DNA of 64,000 nucleotides from Paramarasmius palmivorus (lineage: Eukaryota; Basidiomycota; Agaricomycetes; Agaricales; Marasmiaceae). The stretch is from contig JAYKXP010000087.1 of NCBI GenBank assembly GCA_037176845.1, forward strand, positions 62,001 to 126,000, in the 5' to 3' direction. Of the stretch, positions 38,330-49,859 are shown in pieces; position 1 is the stretch's first letter; every line of letters starts with the position of its first letter. Below the pieces are notes generated by a model that did no database searches, had not been told where the DNA came from, and saw nothing but the letters and a program-made list of their open reading frames with translations. The translations under genes were made by a program, and so were the position numbers.

Positions 38330-40560
38330 CGTTTGAAGTGTACCTTTTCACAGTCATTCATGCTGCGAGATCTCTCTTGTGAGCACCGAAACAGGTTAGA
38401 GTATCGAGGTCGAAGACATGATGTATAGTTTTGTCCTGCGCAATGGATTGAGTGTGCTGCTGGGGATGTAGAACGAAGAGTACGTACCTATTGTGACATG
38501 GGAAAAGAGTAGGATATGTTGGATCGAAATCCTTAGAGAAACATGAGATGCGTGAGGAAAAGGGTCAAGGTGGTCGAGATGGAGGCGTTTCGCCGCCGGC
38601 ACTTTTCTTTCCAAAACGACCACCTCGTTCAAACGGTGTTCGTCTCTGCAAGCCTATAGAGGTATGTTCGACTGTTTATTTACGTCGTTATTTGATCTGA
38701 TATACTTTCCAGCATTCCAGAAGGATCGACTGCAAGTCCAAATCATCAAAGGTGTGTCATCGAGATTCTGGTATGTACGCTACTCTACATTTTTTCATCT
38801 TCACTCATGGCTCCTCCTAGGCAATAACAAGCTCAGAACGTCATTTATACCTCCTAATATGTGTTATCCTCCATCACCCTCCTCAAACGCGCCTCTCGAC
38901 ACCTTCCCGACCTGTTTTTAGTTTCTTAGCACTCAAACCGCTACAGTAGCCTCCACACAACCCCAGCCAACAAGACTAGCTTCCAGTTGCGTTACTCACG
39001 CGACGTAGGCTCTACACTTCCCGTTCCTACTTCTCACTCCTAATACAACGCGTCCAGTCGCCTACGCTCTGCCGCCTGCATCCTATAGTCCTCACGGTGC
39101 ACGTTTCCCGTCCCTACCTCTCCGGACTCTGCAGGACAAGCTTCTTCACGACACCCCCAACATCCTTTCTCGTATATTGCCCTCGTACTGCAGCCATGGA
39201 CTCCTCCAAGCACTACGAGTTCTGGCCGCTCCCTTTGCTCGTACCCACTATCGGCTCTTGCGTCGTCCCTTTTACGAGGTCTTGAACGTGCTCATAGCGA
39301 TAATGCCGCGACGATAGGCCTATATGAAAAGACCAGCGTGGTGGAGTAGATGGCTGATCTGGGTTTTGTTAGTTCTACTGTGCAACACCCAGGGTAAGTA
39401 CTCGCCGTTCCTCGATCTCTGAACGCGCCTTACTGATACCATATCAGCTATAACAGCGTCTACAACCTCTCAGTAGCCCAGCCTTAGACTTTCAGTCGAC
39501 TCGGCAAAACCAGGAACAACGTTTTTCGTTACCATGCTGCTGTCATGCCGCACCTGCTTCCTCCTCGAGACGCAACTATCTCGGCCTGGCAGCAACAGCA
39601 AACCGTTCACTCTCATCCTATCTCGCAATCCGACCCTTTCTCATATCCTCTCAGTTCATACCTTCAAGCTGAGAGCTTGGGCTAGCTTTTAGAGCCATCC
39701 TAGCCATCTAGGTCGCATGAAGAGCCCTGGATGTCGATGTGGGTATTTGCCTTACTACGTCGTCGAGGAATCGGGCCTAAAAGTGGTAGTTGTAGGAGTT
39801 ATGTCCGAATTCACGAGCCCAAGCGTCTGGTTTCCGCGCCGGTGTTCTCGTGGAAGGATTTGACCTTTCACCGAGAACCTAGATTCCTCCCAGGTGCCGT
39901 TGTTCCTCCTAGGGCTGTCGAACGTCGAAACCTCAACTAGCCTCGAGGTGGCGATATCTATCACGTATCTGGAACTTGGCTCCCAGAACGGCAGGTTTCG
40001 TCAAGGTTTCGACACGGCGACAATCCAGCAAATCGCTGCTTCCTTTGGCCTGATGGGATCTGGTTATCGTGTTCAATCTGTGAAGGATGGCATGGGTGCA
40101 TGTCAGGGTTAGAAAGAGCGGCTCGGAACGTTTGGAATGAACCTCGTTGCTGGTAGCGACTCGCTGATATCAGCGAATGAATGTTTTTACTGGCGGTGGT
40201 ATATCTTGACACTTTTCCGTATGATGATTCTTCTTCATTGATCTTTGTGTTTAGCACGAGGTTATAGAACGATCAACAACTCCCATCGACGACCGAGTGC
40301 CATATCAACAAACGTAATGTTCGAGAGGCTCTAGGTCTTGGCCAGGAGACACCACCTAGCTCGAGTAGAGGCCAAAGCTCAAGAGGAGAATCTGAAGATG
40401 TGCAGCATTTCAACGCGAAATTGGTACATCTGCTCCTCTCGTTGTATCCCTTCCGTTACTGATACCTCGTTGTTTCAACCAGCATGGTACTAGACAGCAA
40501 TCTTCATCAACGCAAAGCGAAGACATCGGATTTGGAACTCATGCGCGTATCTAACAATGT
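38330..40560. repeat. Decayed module copy (related to 31.4-33.7 kb)
   Basis: See the 31,760-33,660 entry. The minus-strand APAAKRLHLDHLDPF peptide at 38,632-38,540 marks the same two-sided core as at 31,690-31,760 and 3,800-3,870. Confidence 0.45.
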
Positions 40561-40759
40561 GGGATCGGGTCGGTGATGTAGGCTACACTACGCGCTCTTG
40601 AAGGTAAACATGTGTGGTAGCCTATTTCGAAAGCCGCGCTGAGCTCACTCCTCAGGATGCTGAACTTTCATTACTGGGAACGATTAGTATGCCGCGAGGC
40701 TCAAGCGTTCAATCTGGTCGGCGGGTCCTTGTCATCTACTTCTGATCTGCGGCTCATAC

Positions 40760-42000
40760 TGTTTTTCTAGCTCGCAAGGTAGCAGGAACCCAGGCGGAAG
40801 ACTTCCATTATCGGGTTGAACCATGGAACAGCGCGATGTTGATCCTTCAACGTCCACGCCTTGAACAATATCGTTTGCCTTGATTGTGCCGTGTCGGAAT
40901 GAGATTTGTAGGCGTTATCTTGCTCAAGCCTTTCATGATCTGACTCTTGTGTTCTTCTAGATATATCTGGTAAGGTGTTCGACGGTTTAGGTGCCCTCTG
41001 TCGCACTCGAGACATTGATCGATTGATAGAATTTACGAAGCATAACAGAACCACTCGATATAAGACCACTGTATCGTCGCTCGCCCCAGCTATCAACACA
41101 GGTTCAAGCTCGCGAAATCGTGAAGATAGGTTTCGGAGACAACGGGAGAACTCGGGATCCCTAATAGCGCTTTGGATTCATATCCAAGGTTGGCTTGGGA
41201 ACGACAGAAGATGGTAAGCAAGTCTCATGTTAGCAGGGCTAGAATGCTGACATTTTGGCTCATCCTAGTTTCAATACCGCCGGAAAATATACAGCCCGCT
41301 CCATTCGCCGATTTCAGGGTTGAGACTTCGCACAAAAGGTTGCCTATGGCCTGTTATCGTCCAGCAGTGCATCCTTATCTAGCCTGAGCGACTGCTCGGG
41401 GGAATCTGCAGTCGAGATAGACTGAGTCAAGGCGTCGCCTCACTGATATCTGGATATCAATCACATACCTAACCAACCGTTATCCCAACGAAAAAACGTA
41501 CCCATTGCAAGCCGGGATATCTAAATGATCCAAGGTGTCCCAGCTGGGCGTTCAAGAGCGCCGTGAGCTTTGGTAATTGAAAGTCTGGTTAGACGGAGAA
41601 GCTAGGTTGCTTTGGATGGTGCTCAAATTTTCAGTTTGAGCAAAATCGCGAGGTGAGGATTCTGATTACATACCTTTTCTCCAGACCGTTCACTAACGGT
41701 GTCCTGTCCATAGCAGCAGTGGTTCCAGTCTGACCAGGAGCACCTCCTTTACGTCCTTATACCGATCTGCGATTACCTCTACGCCATCGGATTCAGAGCT
41801 ATGATATCCCAGGCAAGGTGTTCCCGCCACTCCTTTGCTTTACCTTCACCTGGCGACCAAGACACCCAGGAACGCGATTGCGCGCATTCCGCAGCACCGT
41901 GATTGTTTATCATAATCTCAAGGCGCTTGTTCGAAGCTGTCCACAGACGCTGTGAGTGACATTTTTCATGTTCGCCGTGCGGCATGACTCACTCCCATTC
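40760..42000. repeat. Decayed sequence upstream of family copy B
   Basis: Contains the AACCCAGGCGGAAGA block shared with 9,280 and, near 41,950-42,000, a CATTTTTC(A/C)TGTTCGCC stretch shared with 13,768. The homology with copy A therefore starts upstream of the coding region and includes its promoter. No intact gene recognised. Confidence 0.4.
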
Positions 42001-42119
42001 AGTTCCACTCGATATCATTCTCATTCACGCGCTCAACGTCCGACTGCTGTGTGGGTACAGCTTTGAGGTGAACATGTGTTTTACACGCACACATCTTAAC
42101 CCTTAACCACCATCTCCCC

Positions 42120-44379
42120 ATGGCGTTCACAGGCTGCTCCCATGTTACTATCTATGGTGGAGTCTCTTCAGCCGTCGGAGGTGATCAACACAACAACAAC
42201 TATAGCCAAGGAAACGTAGTGCGGGTGACAGAGGGACAGTCGACGGCTTTGGCTCAGGTATGTTGATATGTTGCTGGCGTCCGACCCATGTTTCTGACCG
42301 TGAAATGCTACAGTTTCATGAACTTAAGGTGGCAAACATCCGTCTCAAGCGCAAGATTGCAGAGAGTCCAGTGATAAGACTGGATTCAGCAGGCTGGATA
42401 AGGGAAACCCTTGATGCTCGTCGTATCATTCACGCCGTCAGCATCCGCGGAGAGGATAAAGACGAAGAATTTTTACATGTTCAGTATAGCGGCTCTGACG
42501 CTATTCGAGTAAGGATACCCTCATTTTCAATTCTAACATCGCTGATCACCCTGCATCTGTATAGGCTTACGAGCACGATCTCAAAACTTTTTCTACTGTC
42601 AAGTGAGTAGTCCATATCCCTGTCCTCGAGTCTTCCATGTACTGATAAAGATGCAGAGACGTAAACTGGGTGGAGCTTTTTGGATATATTGCCTACAACG
42701 CGTTGCCGGCACTCGTCTTTTATGATGGTGAGGCCAATAATTTCTGTGATAGAAGGATGCTTATCTGCATCCGCCCCAGCGCTTGTACCGGTATCGCACA
42801 TATTTGAACGAAATGGCTTCTCGTCCATGTTACAAATATATCTTTGCTATGTGCGGTGAAACTCGTTATCTGCTCCATTTTCTCTATTCTAACCTTCTTC
42901 TTTACTCAGTCAGCAATAACACAAGGAGTGGATGCGCAAACGGTATGTAAACTCCTTGAAATACCAACTTGATTCTCATAATCTAGCTTTTAGCGGTTTC
43001 GTGAACTATGGACCAACCCCCGAAATGGCACGTTTCACCAAGGGCCCTATGTGGCTGATTCATCCGATCTAAATTACAATGTCTGGCCTTGGCCAGGTCT
43101 TGCACTTCCCAGTAGCGAGCATCCTTCCCTTGATCTCCAGACCTACAACAACACCACCCTTCTTTTCCAATACCTCATCGGAATTCTTCCTGTACACAAC
43201 ATCATTGACGGAATCAGCCGGTCCAACAGATTAACCTCAGAGTGGCTTGACAACAAAGACGCCAAACTCATCCTCTCATCTCTCCCTGGCACAATTTACC
43301 ACAGAACAACTCGAGAGGTTATCACTCGCTACCCGGGAGACAAAGATCAATGGTTTTACTACCCCTGGAAGGAGCGGTTTCACGTACCAGAGGCTATGCG
43401 AGAAAACATGCTTGTGATGGATGATGGATCAGTGAGGTGCATTTAAAATGGTGTTGAAGTGGTTATTTGGGCTGATTAGGGGTATAGGTTTATGTTGATG
43501 CCAGCGGACATTGCCAATGTCAAGTGGTTTATGTTACGTTACGATTTGCAGCCTGGGGGTGTGCGGGATTCCTTTTTGGATTCATGGGTGTCGCAGGCAC
43601 ATGGGATTTTCAGCCAGCTTGGGGTTGAAGAGGGTGAATGGGGGGAGTATTGTGAGTTTATTGTGGTTGTTGTCAGAGTGCTGGTACTGATTGATGAACA
43701 GCTATTTTCAGTCACTTTTACCTTCGGTTTGAATGTGAATGGGACAAAGGATCACATACACCCACTGACACCCCCACTGACACCCCGATATACCTCTTTA
43801 TCCGACCTGTCCCCTGCCCCTCCGATGACGAGAACGATTGGGATGATTGGCTGGGAGGGAGGAGCTACTATTGGTCGTACAACTCCGCTGGGAAAGGGGA
43901 GATGCCGGAGGATGAGCGGCGGAGGTTGGGCCTTCTGTCGTTCACGACTGACATCCAAGTATGGCATGGTTGGTGGGATCGTGACGCCCATGATGCAATT
44001 GAAATGCTCAATCATCACCAAGGCTTTGATCCCATGTCGATGGATTTAGCCCGATCTCTGGGGCATGCGATTCTCGAGGTGGTTGGTCGTAACACACGAT
44101 TTGAGGAGCTTCAGAATCACGGTAAGTTCCCCTGTCCTTCTGTTGATGTATAACTCTAATATATTTCATTTGCAAGATGAGGAAGTGGAAGATGTGGTTA
44201 ACATTATGAGTAATGGTGAGAGCGGGAGCATTGATGTTGAAACTCCCATGGACACCCAGCTCAGCCCTACAGTGGACGTGCATTCAAAGCCCCCTTACAC
44301 CTTCAGGAAATCATGGGTTCGACAGATGACGGCCAAGGTCGCTCAGCGCTTTGGGCATCGAAAGCAAAGGCCATATTAA
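42120..44379 (+). CDS. Agaricomycete multi-copy family protein, copy B
   Basis: This is the paralogue of the 13.9 kb gene. ATG at 42,120 gives MAFTGCSHVTIYGG, then (after a GTATGT intron at 42,258) FHELKVANIRLKRKI, DARRIIHAVSIRGED, ELFGYIAYNALPALVFYD, ALVPVSHIFERNGF, LQTYNNTTLLFQYLIGILPVHNI-type sequence, PGTIYHRTTREV, and after the break DWLGGRSYYWSYNSAG and GFDPMSMDLARSLGH, with a stop at 44,377-44,379. The in-frame stop after SVRCI is TAA here (43,444) where copy A has TGA; a second stop TAG follows about 40 bases on. Sequence between and after the stops stays similar to copy A. CpG content is higher than in copy A. Function unknown; one broken gene or two shorter ones. Confidence 0.65.
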
Positions 44380-44730
44380 ATGTTCTTGTCTGCGTTCCTA
44401 TCATATTCTGTGTCACATTACTCTGTTTTTATTTGCCTGACTATCCTAAGTACACTTTCTGAGAGTGCTAGTATAAATTAATATAATTTTTATGTCTGCG
44501 AGTGATGAAGATTATGAATGGCATTCAAGGTCACTGGTACCAGCGCCGAGGTGTAGTTGCTCCCATGAGCACGCGCAAATCCAATCTCTTACCCTTTCGT
44601 CACCACCTACACCCCCAGAAGCTCCAATGGCCCATAACCCATCTTTATCAACGCCCCTGGCTTGGATACCTGCTAGCGTAATCGTTCCTCGAGTATTCAG
44701 AGCTTGGGTTTGGGTTTGATAATAGGCGTA
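44380..44730. other. 3' flank of copy B up to the retrotransposon
   Basis: Homologous to 16,190-16,570 downstream of copy A; for example TAATAGGCGTA here matches TAATAGGTGTA there. The homology stops exactly where the LTR begins at 44,731, so the retrotransposon landed in the duplicated flank. Confidence 0.6.
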
Positions 44731-45175
44731 TGTGAGGGCGAACCAACTACCTCTCTACAGATAGCGGCGCTGAGCGATGATGATAAGGGAAAAAGGGGTG
44801 ATCCGGCGCAGGCACAAGGCTCTATACGACGTTGAGCAGGCAGACACAAGTCAGATACTAGCCCAAATGACCAAGTTAGCATAACTAAAGGAATAAAATA
44901 CAAGATGACTTGCCTAGCCCAAATGACCAAGAGGTCAAGATGAGGAACTAGGCATCTACAGCTACGGTTTATATGTGAAGAGTCTGTCTCGGCGAGAATT
45001 GTACAAGTAAGCAATCAGAATGATACGGAAAGATGTAGAACAATGGAAGAATGATGTGGAATGTTCCGGTGGATGAGAGGCTGTACGCGATATAAGTGGA
45101 AAATGATAAGATGAAAATAAGAAAATAGATAAGGGGACTTAGAGAAATGAAAGGAAAAAGCTATGCTCCATCACA
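44731..45175 (-). repeat. 3' long terminal repeat of the chromovirus
   Basis: On the minus strand a purine tract (AGGAGGGGGG) after the pol frame is followed within a few bases by TGTGATGG at 45,175, and the matching end CCCTCACA lies at 44,731, giving 445 bases bounded by TGTGA/TCACA. The left flank is GCGTA, a candidate 5-base target duplication whose partner lies outside the window. The second LTR is not available, so the borders are inferred. Confidence 0.7.
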
Positions 45176-47469
45176 TTACCCCCCTCCTAATGCCTATCGT
45201 CCGCGATAGGCTAGAACCTGCAATCCGTCCCTCCTCCCATTCTAGATCCGTGGACTGTCCTTCAGTCAGATTTTCCAGTTTGCGCCAGGGTAGTGAGCTG
45301 AAGATGGCTGCTGCTATCTTCTTTGGTGCATTGGGATGCTTTTGGTGGAATTCCTCTATCTTCTCACCCGCATTCTTGATGTTGGCTGCTGGTTCCCAAC
45401 TGTTGTCTTCCTCTCCAAAGCCTTCCCATTGCACCAAATACTGCAACCCCCTTCGGTATATCCTGCTGTCCAGAATCTGCTCAACCTCAAACTCCTCTTC
45501 TCCTTCTACTTCTACTGCTTCAGGTGGTGGTGGTCGTGATCCATTGACATCGTTGCCCTTCCAGGGTGAGAGCCAGTTGACGTGGAAGACATTGTGTACC
45601 TTCATAGCCGGAGGAAGCTTAAGCCGGTAGTCCAGTTCACCAACCTTTTCAATGACTTTGTAGGGTCCTAGTTGCCGTGGTCCCAGCTTCTGGTTTGCCT
45701 GGTGGATTCTGATGTCTTTTGCTGACAGCCACACCTTGTCTCCTACTTCAAACACATGTGCCTTCTTCTTTCCTGCCTCGTATGTCTCTTTCATCCGCTC
45801 CTTGCCCATGCGCAATGCTGCTTCTGCCTCTTTGCACACCTCCCTTAGGTTCTCTAGCCGGGTGTTCAATGCTGGGAATCGGGTTGGGCGTCCTACTGGG
45901 ATGGTGAAGTCAGGTGTGTAGCCGTACATGACTTCGAATGGGCTACGGTCGTGTGCTGTGTGGACTCGGGAGTTTAGTACAAACTCTGCTGTTGGGAGCC
46001 AGTCTGACCAGTCGTCCTGACGTTTATCCACGAATAGGCGTAAGAACCGTTCCACCTCTTGGTTGGCTCTTTCGGTCTGGCCATTGGCAGCAGGGTGGTA
46101 GGCAGTAGTTAGTCCTGGCTGTAGCCCTAGTCGCTTGTACAGAGCTCGGGTTACTTGTGCTGCAAATTGCGGACCTCGGTCAGATACGAACTTGTGGGGA
46201 ATCCCATGCAGACGGAAGATCTCCCGGTAATGAAGGTCAGCGACTCCTTTGGCATCAAGGGTAGTGGTGGTGGGGAGAATGTGGACTTGCTTGCTGTACA
46301 GGTCGATGTAGGTGATGATGGCATCGTAACCATTGCTGAGGGGGAGTCCTGTGATAAGGTCAACTCCTACTACACACCAAGGTCCTTCTGGCACTTCCAT
46401 GGGTTGGAGTGTTGCGTCAGGATGAACAGCTGGTTTGGTGCGTTGGCAGCGCTCACACCCTTGAACATACTTCTCTATGAAAGAGGACATGTTAGGCCAC
46501 CAGTAGTAACGTTTCACCTGTTCTAGTGTCCCGTGTTTTCCCAGGTGCTCTGCTGTAGACGCATCGTGGCACTGCTTTAGGATCTCCTTCCTCAAATCTT
46601 CATCTGCTGGAATGTACAGCTTCCCCTTATAGTACACCAGGCCGTCGTCTTCTTCCCACTCCACTAGACCGTTGGCCAACTTCCTCGCCCCGTCCTTCTC
46701 CAGCGCCTCTACTGCCTGCAGTACCTCCACTTCTCTCTCTACTCCCTTGGGTATTCTTTCCTCTAGGGCATCTCCTCCTACTCGCGCAGCTCCAATCTTC
46801 GCAAACATCTCTGGCTTCAGAACTACCTGCTCACGATTGTCCTCAGCATCCAACACCTGCAGCTCTGAGATTCGCGACAGGGGGTCTGCCTGAGTGTTCG
46901 TTTTGCCAGGTTTGTGTGTCAGACGGAAGTCAAATCGTGACAGCCAAAGCGCCCATCGGGCTTGACGACGAGTCAGGTCCTGAGCTGTCCTCCAGTACTC
47001 CAGGTTTCGGTGGTCGGTGATTATCTCGAACGACTGAGGGAGTCCTTCCAAGTAGTGGCGCCAGTCCTCAAGGGCTCGGATGATGGCTAACATCTCACGG
47101 TCGTAGATCTCGTAGTTCCTCTCAGCTGGTGCCATGCTCTCTGATCAATATGCCACTGGGTGCCATAATCCATCATCCTGCTGTTGAAGGATAACTCCGC
47201 CAGTAGCGTAGCCCGAGGCGTCCACTTCCACTCGGGTTGGCCGTTCCGGATCCCACATCACCAGTATTGGCTCCTCAGTGAAAGCCTTCTTCAGGGTATC
47301 AAAGGCTTCCTGATGTCGCCTTCCCCAGTCCCACCGTTGCTCTTTCTTGGTGAGGTCGTGCAGGGGTCGAGCGATCTTGGATAAGTCTTTGATGAATCGT
47401 CGGTAGAAGTTGGCGAAGCCGATGAACCCACGAAGCTCACGAAGGTTGCGGGGTGTGCTCCACTCTTTG
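45171..47469 (-). pseudogene. Chromovirus pol, 3' half: RNase H, integrase, chromodomain
   Basis: From the hAT border the frame reads the RT thumb and tether (RELRGFIGFANFYRRF), then RNase H (VEVDASGYATGGV, YEIYDREMLAI, TDHRNLEYW). An in-frame TGA at 47,147-47,145 splits RNase H where relatives have a sense codon (probably CGA to TGA). After it, 654 codons stay open: the integrase zinc finger (H...H, CERC), the catalytic core with three acidic residues (GVDLITGLP, VSDRGPQF, NGQTERANQEVE), a GPY motif (QLGPYKVIEKVG) and a C-terminal chromodomain (YLVQWEGFGEEDNSWEP). The chromodomain would target histone marks in known chromoviruses. The stop at 45,171 lies in the first bases of the LTR. Confidence 0.95.
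47462..47469. repeat. Target site duplication of hAT element 2, left copy
   Basis: ACTCTTTG, identical to 61,871-61,878; 8 bases is the hAT hallmark. Confidence 0.95.
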
Positions 47470-47489
47470 TAGGGGTGCCAACAGGTCGG
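47470..47489 (+). repeat. Left terminal inverted repeat of hAT element 2
   Basis: Matches the complement of 61,851-61,870 at 18 of 20 bases, starting TAGGG(G/A)TGCCAAC. Confidence 0.92.
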
Positions 47490-47664
47490 CTGGCCCCCCG
47501 GCTAAGCAGGTCAATACCCGCTGAGGACCGGACCGGGTTGCGGTAACGGATGCGGTTGACCCGGTTCCGTGTAACCGGTACAACCAGGTCAAAGCGGGTA
47601 CGTTGGTCTCGAGCCGCGCATTTTTCAGGGAGTCAAGGACGCGTTATTTATTGATATTTGGAAC

Positions 47665-47770
47665 TACAATACAACGTACTAGAGATACAACAATGTAAGT
47701 ACTAAAAATACAAGATGTAACTGGCTAAAAATACAACGATGTAACTACTAAAAATACATGAGAGATGTGT
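47665..47770 (+). repeat. Short tandem repeats near the left end of hAT element 2
   Basis: Three to four imperfect copies of a 22-24 base unit with core CTAAAAATACAA(G/C)(A/G)ATGTAACT. They lie in the non-coding stretch between the left terminus and the first cargo gene. Confidence 0.75.
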
Positions 47771-47946
47771 ACTACGTATCTAGATGTAAAGTAAAGAGCG
47801 TGAAGTCCGTACTACAGTTTTTCCGTAGTCTATACGAATACATAAACGATACAGTAAAATTTATATTAGTAGTAAGGAGCTGGAATGAAAAATCGAAATG
47901 ATATTTTGATACAAAGCCCCAAGCACAAAAACAATGTTCATTTACA

Positions 47947-48430
47947 TCACATCTTCCCCTCCATATCCCTGATCATATCCTCCAAAACCTTCGGGGTGTC
48001 CTGGTAAGAGTAGGGGCTCCAAAAGAGCTCCCTATGACGCTTCCCGCCTTCCACAGCGTTAGAAAAAAAGAGATAGAAAAGAAAGGAACTCACATCCGGT
48101 GCAACGCCCAATGTGGCGTACAAATCCCAGCTCCAGCATCCTCAGGTGCACGCAGCGCTCTAGGACGCGTTAGTACGACAAACGATATTGAAAAGAAAAC
48201 ATACCTGTCTTAGTTGCCCAGCGCGCCTGGACCGACTTCCTGCGGTAATAGCTATGCCCTTTGCATAGACGATTCCATTCCCGGACCCTTCTCGCTACAC
48301 ATCTCGATCTTCCAACCTTCCACAGAGTCCTTTTCCCTACCGGCCTCTCCAGAACGTAAATCGCGCCCGGCCGATCCGATTTCGACGGTTTCTCCTTGAT
48401 CTTCTTGGTGAGCAACGATGTTCTTGGCAT
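47947..48430 (-). CDS. T5orf172/MUG113-like (GIY-YIG superfamily) small protein
   Basis: Three exons (48,430-48,205; 48,159-48,094; 48,047-47,947) with 45 and 46 base introns join to exactly 131 codons including the stop. The protein has GAIYVLERP (the GIY-like strand), LWKVGRSRCVARRVREW (the YIG-like strand plus the arginine helix), then TERCVHLRMLELG and a CTGC...HRELFW cysteine/histidine cluster. This order matches fungal T5orf172-domain proteins (Pfam T5orf172, meiotically up-regulated gene 113), a branch of the GIY-YIG endonuclease fold. Start chosen at the first ATG; extra 5' exons are possible. The upstream 600 bases (minus strand) are pyrimidine-rich. Nuclease activity is not established for this family. 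Confidence 0.7.
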
Positions 48431-49031
48431 TGAAGACGTCGACGATGATGGTGGTGAGTGAAGAGGGCGGTGAGGACGATGGTGGCGGATGAGGACGACG
48501 GTGATAGATGAGGAAGACGATGAGGGATGAAGACGACGTTGACGACTGAGAGTAAGCTGAAGGGATTGTCAAATGAGTACAAAGTCACAGCGCGAGAGAA
48601 AACAAACAGAAAATCAGTAACTGACAAACGATCTAAAGCAAAGTGAGTACTCACAAAGGTAAATGGGGAGGATTGAGTTGGTGTGAAGGTGAAGAAGGGT
48701 GAGTGAATGAAAAGAGTAAGTAAGGTAATCGATTCAAAGGAAAAAAACGATTACTCACAGTAGGTAGATGAGAAGGTACAGGGTTGAAGGCAGTAAGAGA
48801 ATATCTAAGAGGGAAAATTGTCAGCAACTCAACGACTTTGACGACCGGAATACTCACAATTGGCTTGAACGTTGCCAAGAGCACAAGTAGGGACAGCTTT
48901 GACGTTTGTCCGGCGCCAAAGCGCACACCGGGGTGATGACGCGCTGTGACCTATCGAAACAGCCGCGTTTTCGCGGAGAGCGTGGGGATTTGGGGTGAAA
49001 TAGTATAGGAATGAGTCGTGAGATACATAGA
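48431..49031 (-). promoter_or_regulatory. Pyrimidine-rich upstream region of the T5orf172-like gene
   Basis: On the minus strand the stretch is CT-rich with imperfect GACGACG/TCATCGTC repeats (48,430-48,550) and several TACTCAC blocks (48,650, 48,755, 48,855). CT-rich leaders are common upstream of fungal genes. No TATA box was pinned down. Confidence 0.35.
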
Positions 49032-49520
49032 TTATGCTTGAGGATGCTTGGGACAGACAGTCAAAAGACTGAGAAGGTTGGGGTTACTGTTGTTGATGAA
49101 CGGCTCAAGAGCCATACCAAGACCTTGTGTAAGCCCGGATAATAGGTCGAGAGCGACGACCAGGAAAGATTTGTCGGGTTCGTCGCGGTCAGGATTCTGT
49201 TGGAATGCTTGGTAATGTAGGAATGAGTTGTGGATGATGCTGGCGCAGCGCTTGAAGACTGGGCCAGCATATGGAAGGAATGAGGGCCCCATAGCGATCG
49301 TCACCGAGGCAAGACACTGAGAGGAGCCTATTAGCATGCGGCTTCAAAAAACGAAATGGTGGTGTCCAACTGTACCTCGAGTAAAGGAATGAGATCGACA
49401 GCTTTGACCACCTGTTGGTCAACGGTAGCATGAGGATCTTGACGTACGTCGGATTCGAAAGTTCACAGCCAAGATCAGCAAGAGTGCCGACCGCATCATC
49501 AACATGTCGAAGGTCCTGAT
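49032..49520 (-). pseudogene. Captured fragment of transportin (karyopherin-beta 2)
   Basis: On the minus strand, 49,485-49,410 reads AVGTLAD, CELSNPTYVKILM and PLTNRW; a frameshift leads to DLIPLLE; a 59-base GTACAG...CAG intron (49,375-49,317) follows; then [27 protein letters not shown] and [21 protein letters not shown]. The succession equals the mid-region of transportin-1/Kap104 HEAT repeats ([48 protein letters not shown]). Only about 150 of the roughly 900 residues are present and the frame is broken, so this is a gene fragment. The retained intron shows it was copied from genomic DNA, not mRNA. Confidence 0.8.
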
Positions 49521-49610
49521 GCTATTATATGATCTGTACTTCGAATAGAGCGACGAGCGAACATAAAGAATGTGCGGAAATCGTAGAGCAGAAGGGAGAG
49601 ATGATGAGGG

Positions 49611-49740
49611 TAAGAATGCTATTATATGAGGTACTCATGTACCAATAGCGAATGCGGAGGACGACCCGTATCAGGTAAGGATCCTATTATACGAGGTACT
49701 CGTGTACCAATAGCGAATGCGGAGGACGGTGCAGGTCGAA
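49611..49740 (+). repeat. Two tandem copies of a 65-base unit with a hairpin
   Basis: 49,611-49,675 and 49,676-49,740 differ at few positions (TAAG(A/G)AT, then CTATTATA(T/C)GAGGTACTC(A/G)TG, then TACCAATAGCGAATGCGGA). Each unit holds a GGTAC-(4 bases)-GTACC inverted repeat. It lies between the two captured gene fragments. Confidence 0.85.
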
Positions 49741-49859
49741 TGTGGTTCTGAGTCTTCTCGCTACTCCCTACCACGCTCTCTTTATTTTTCGTTCCTTCCT
49801 TCTCCTTGTACCGTTCACCAGAAGAGCTGTGGGGAGCTGTGGGCAATCCCGGCCAGTAA

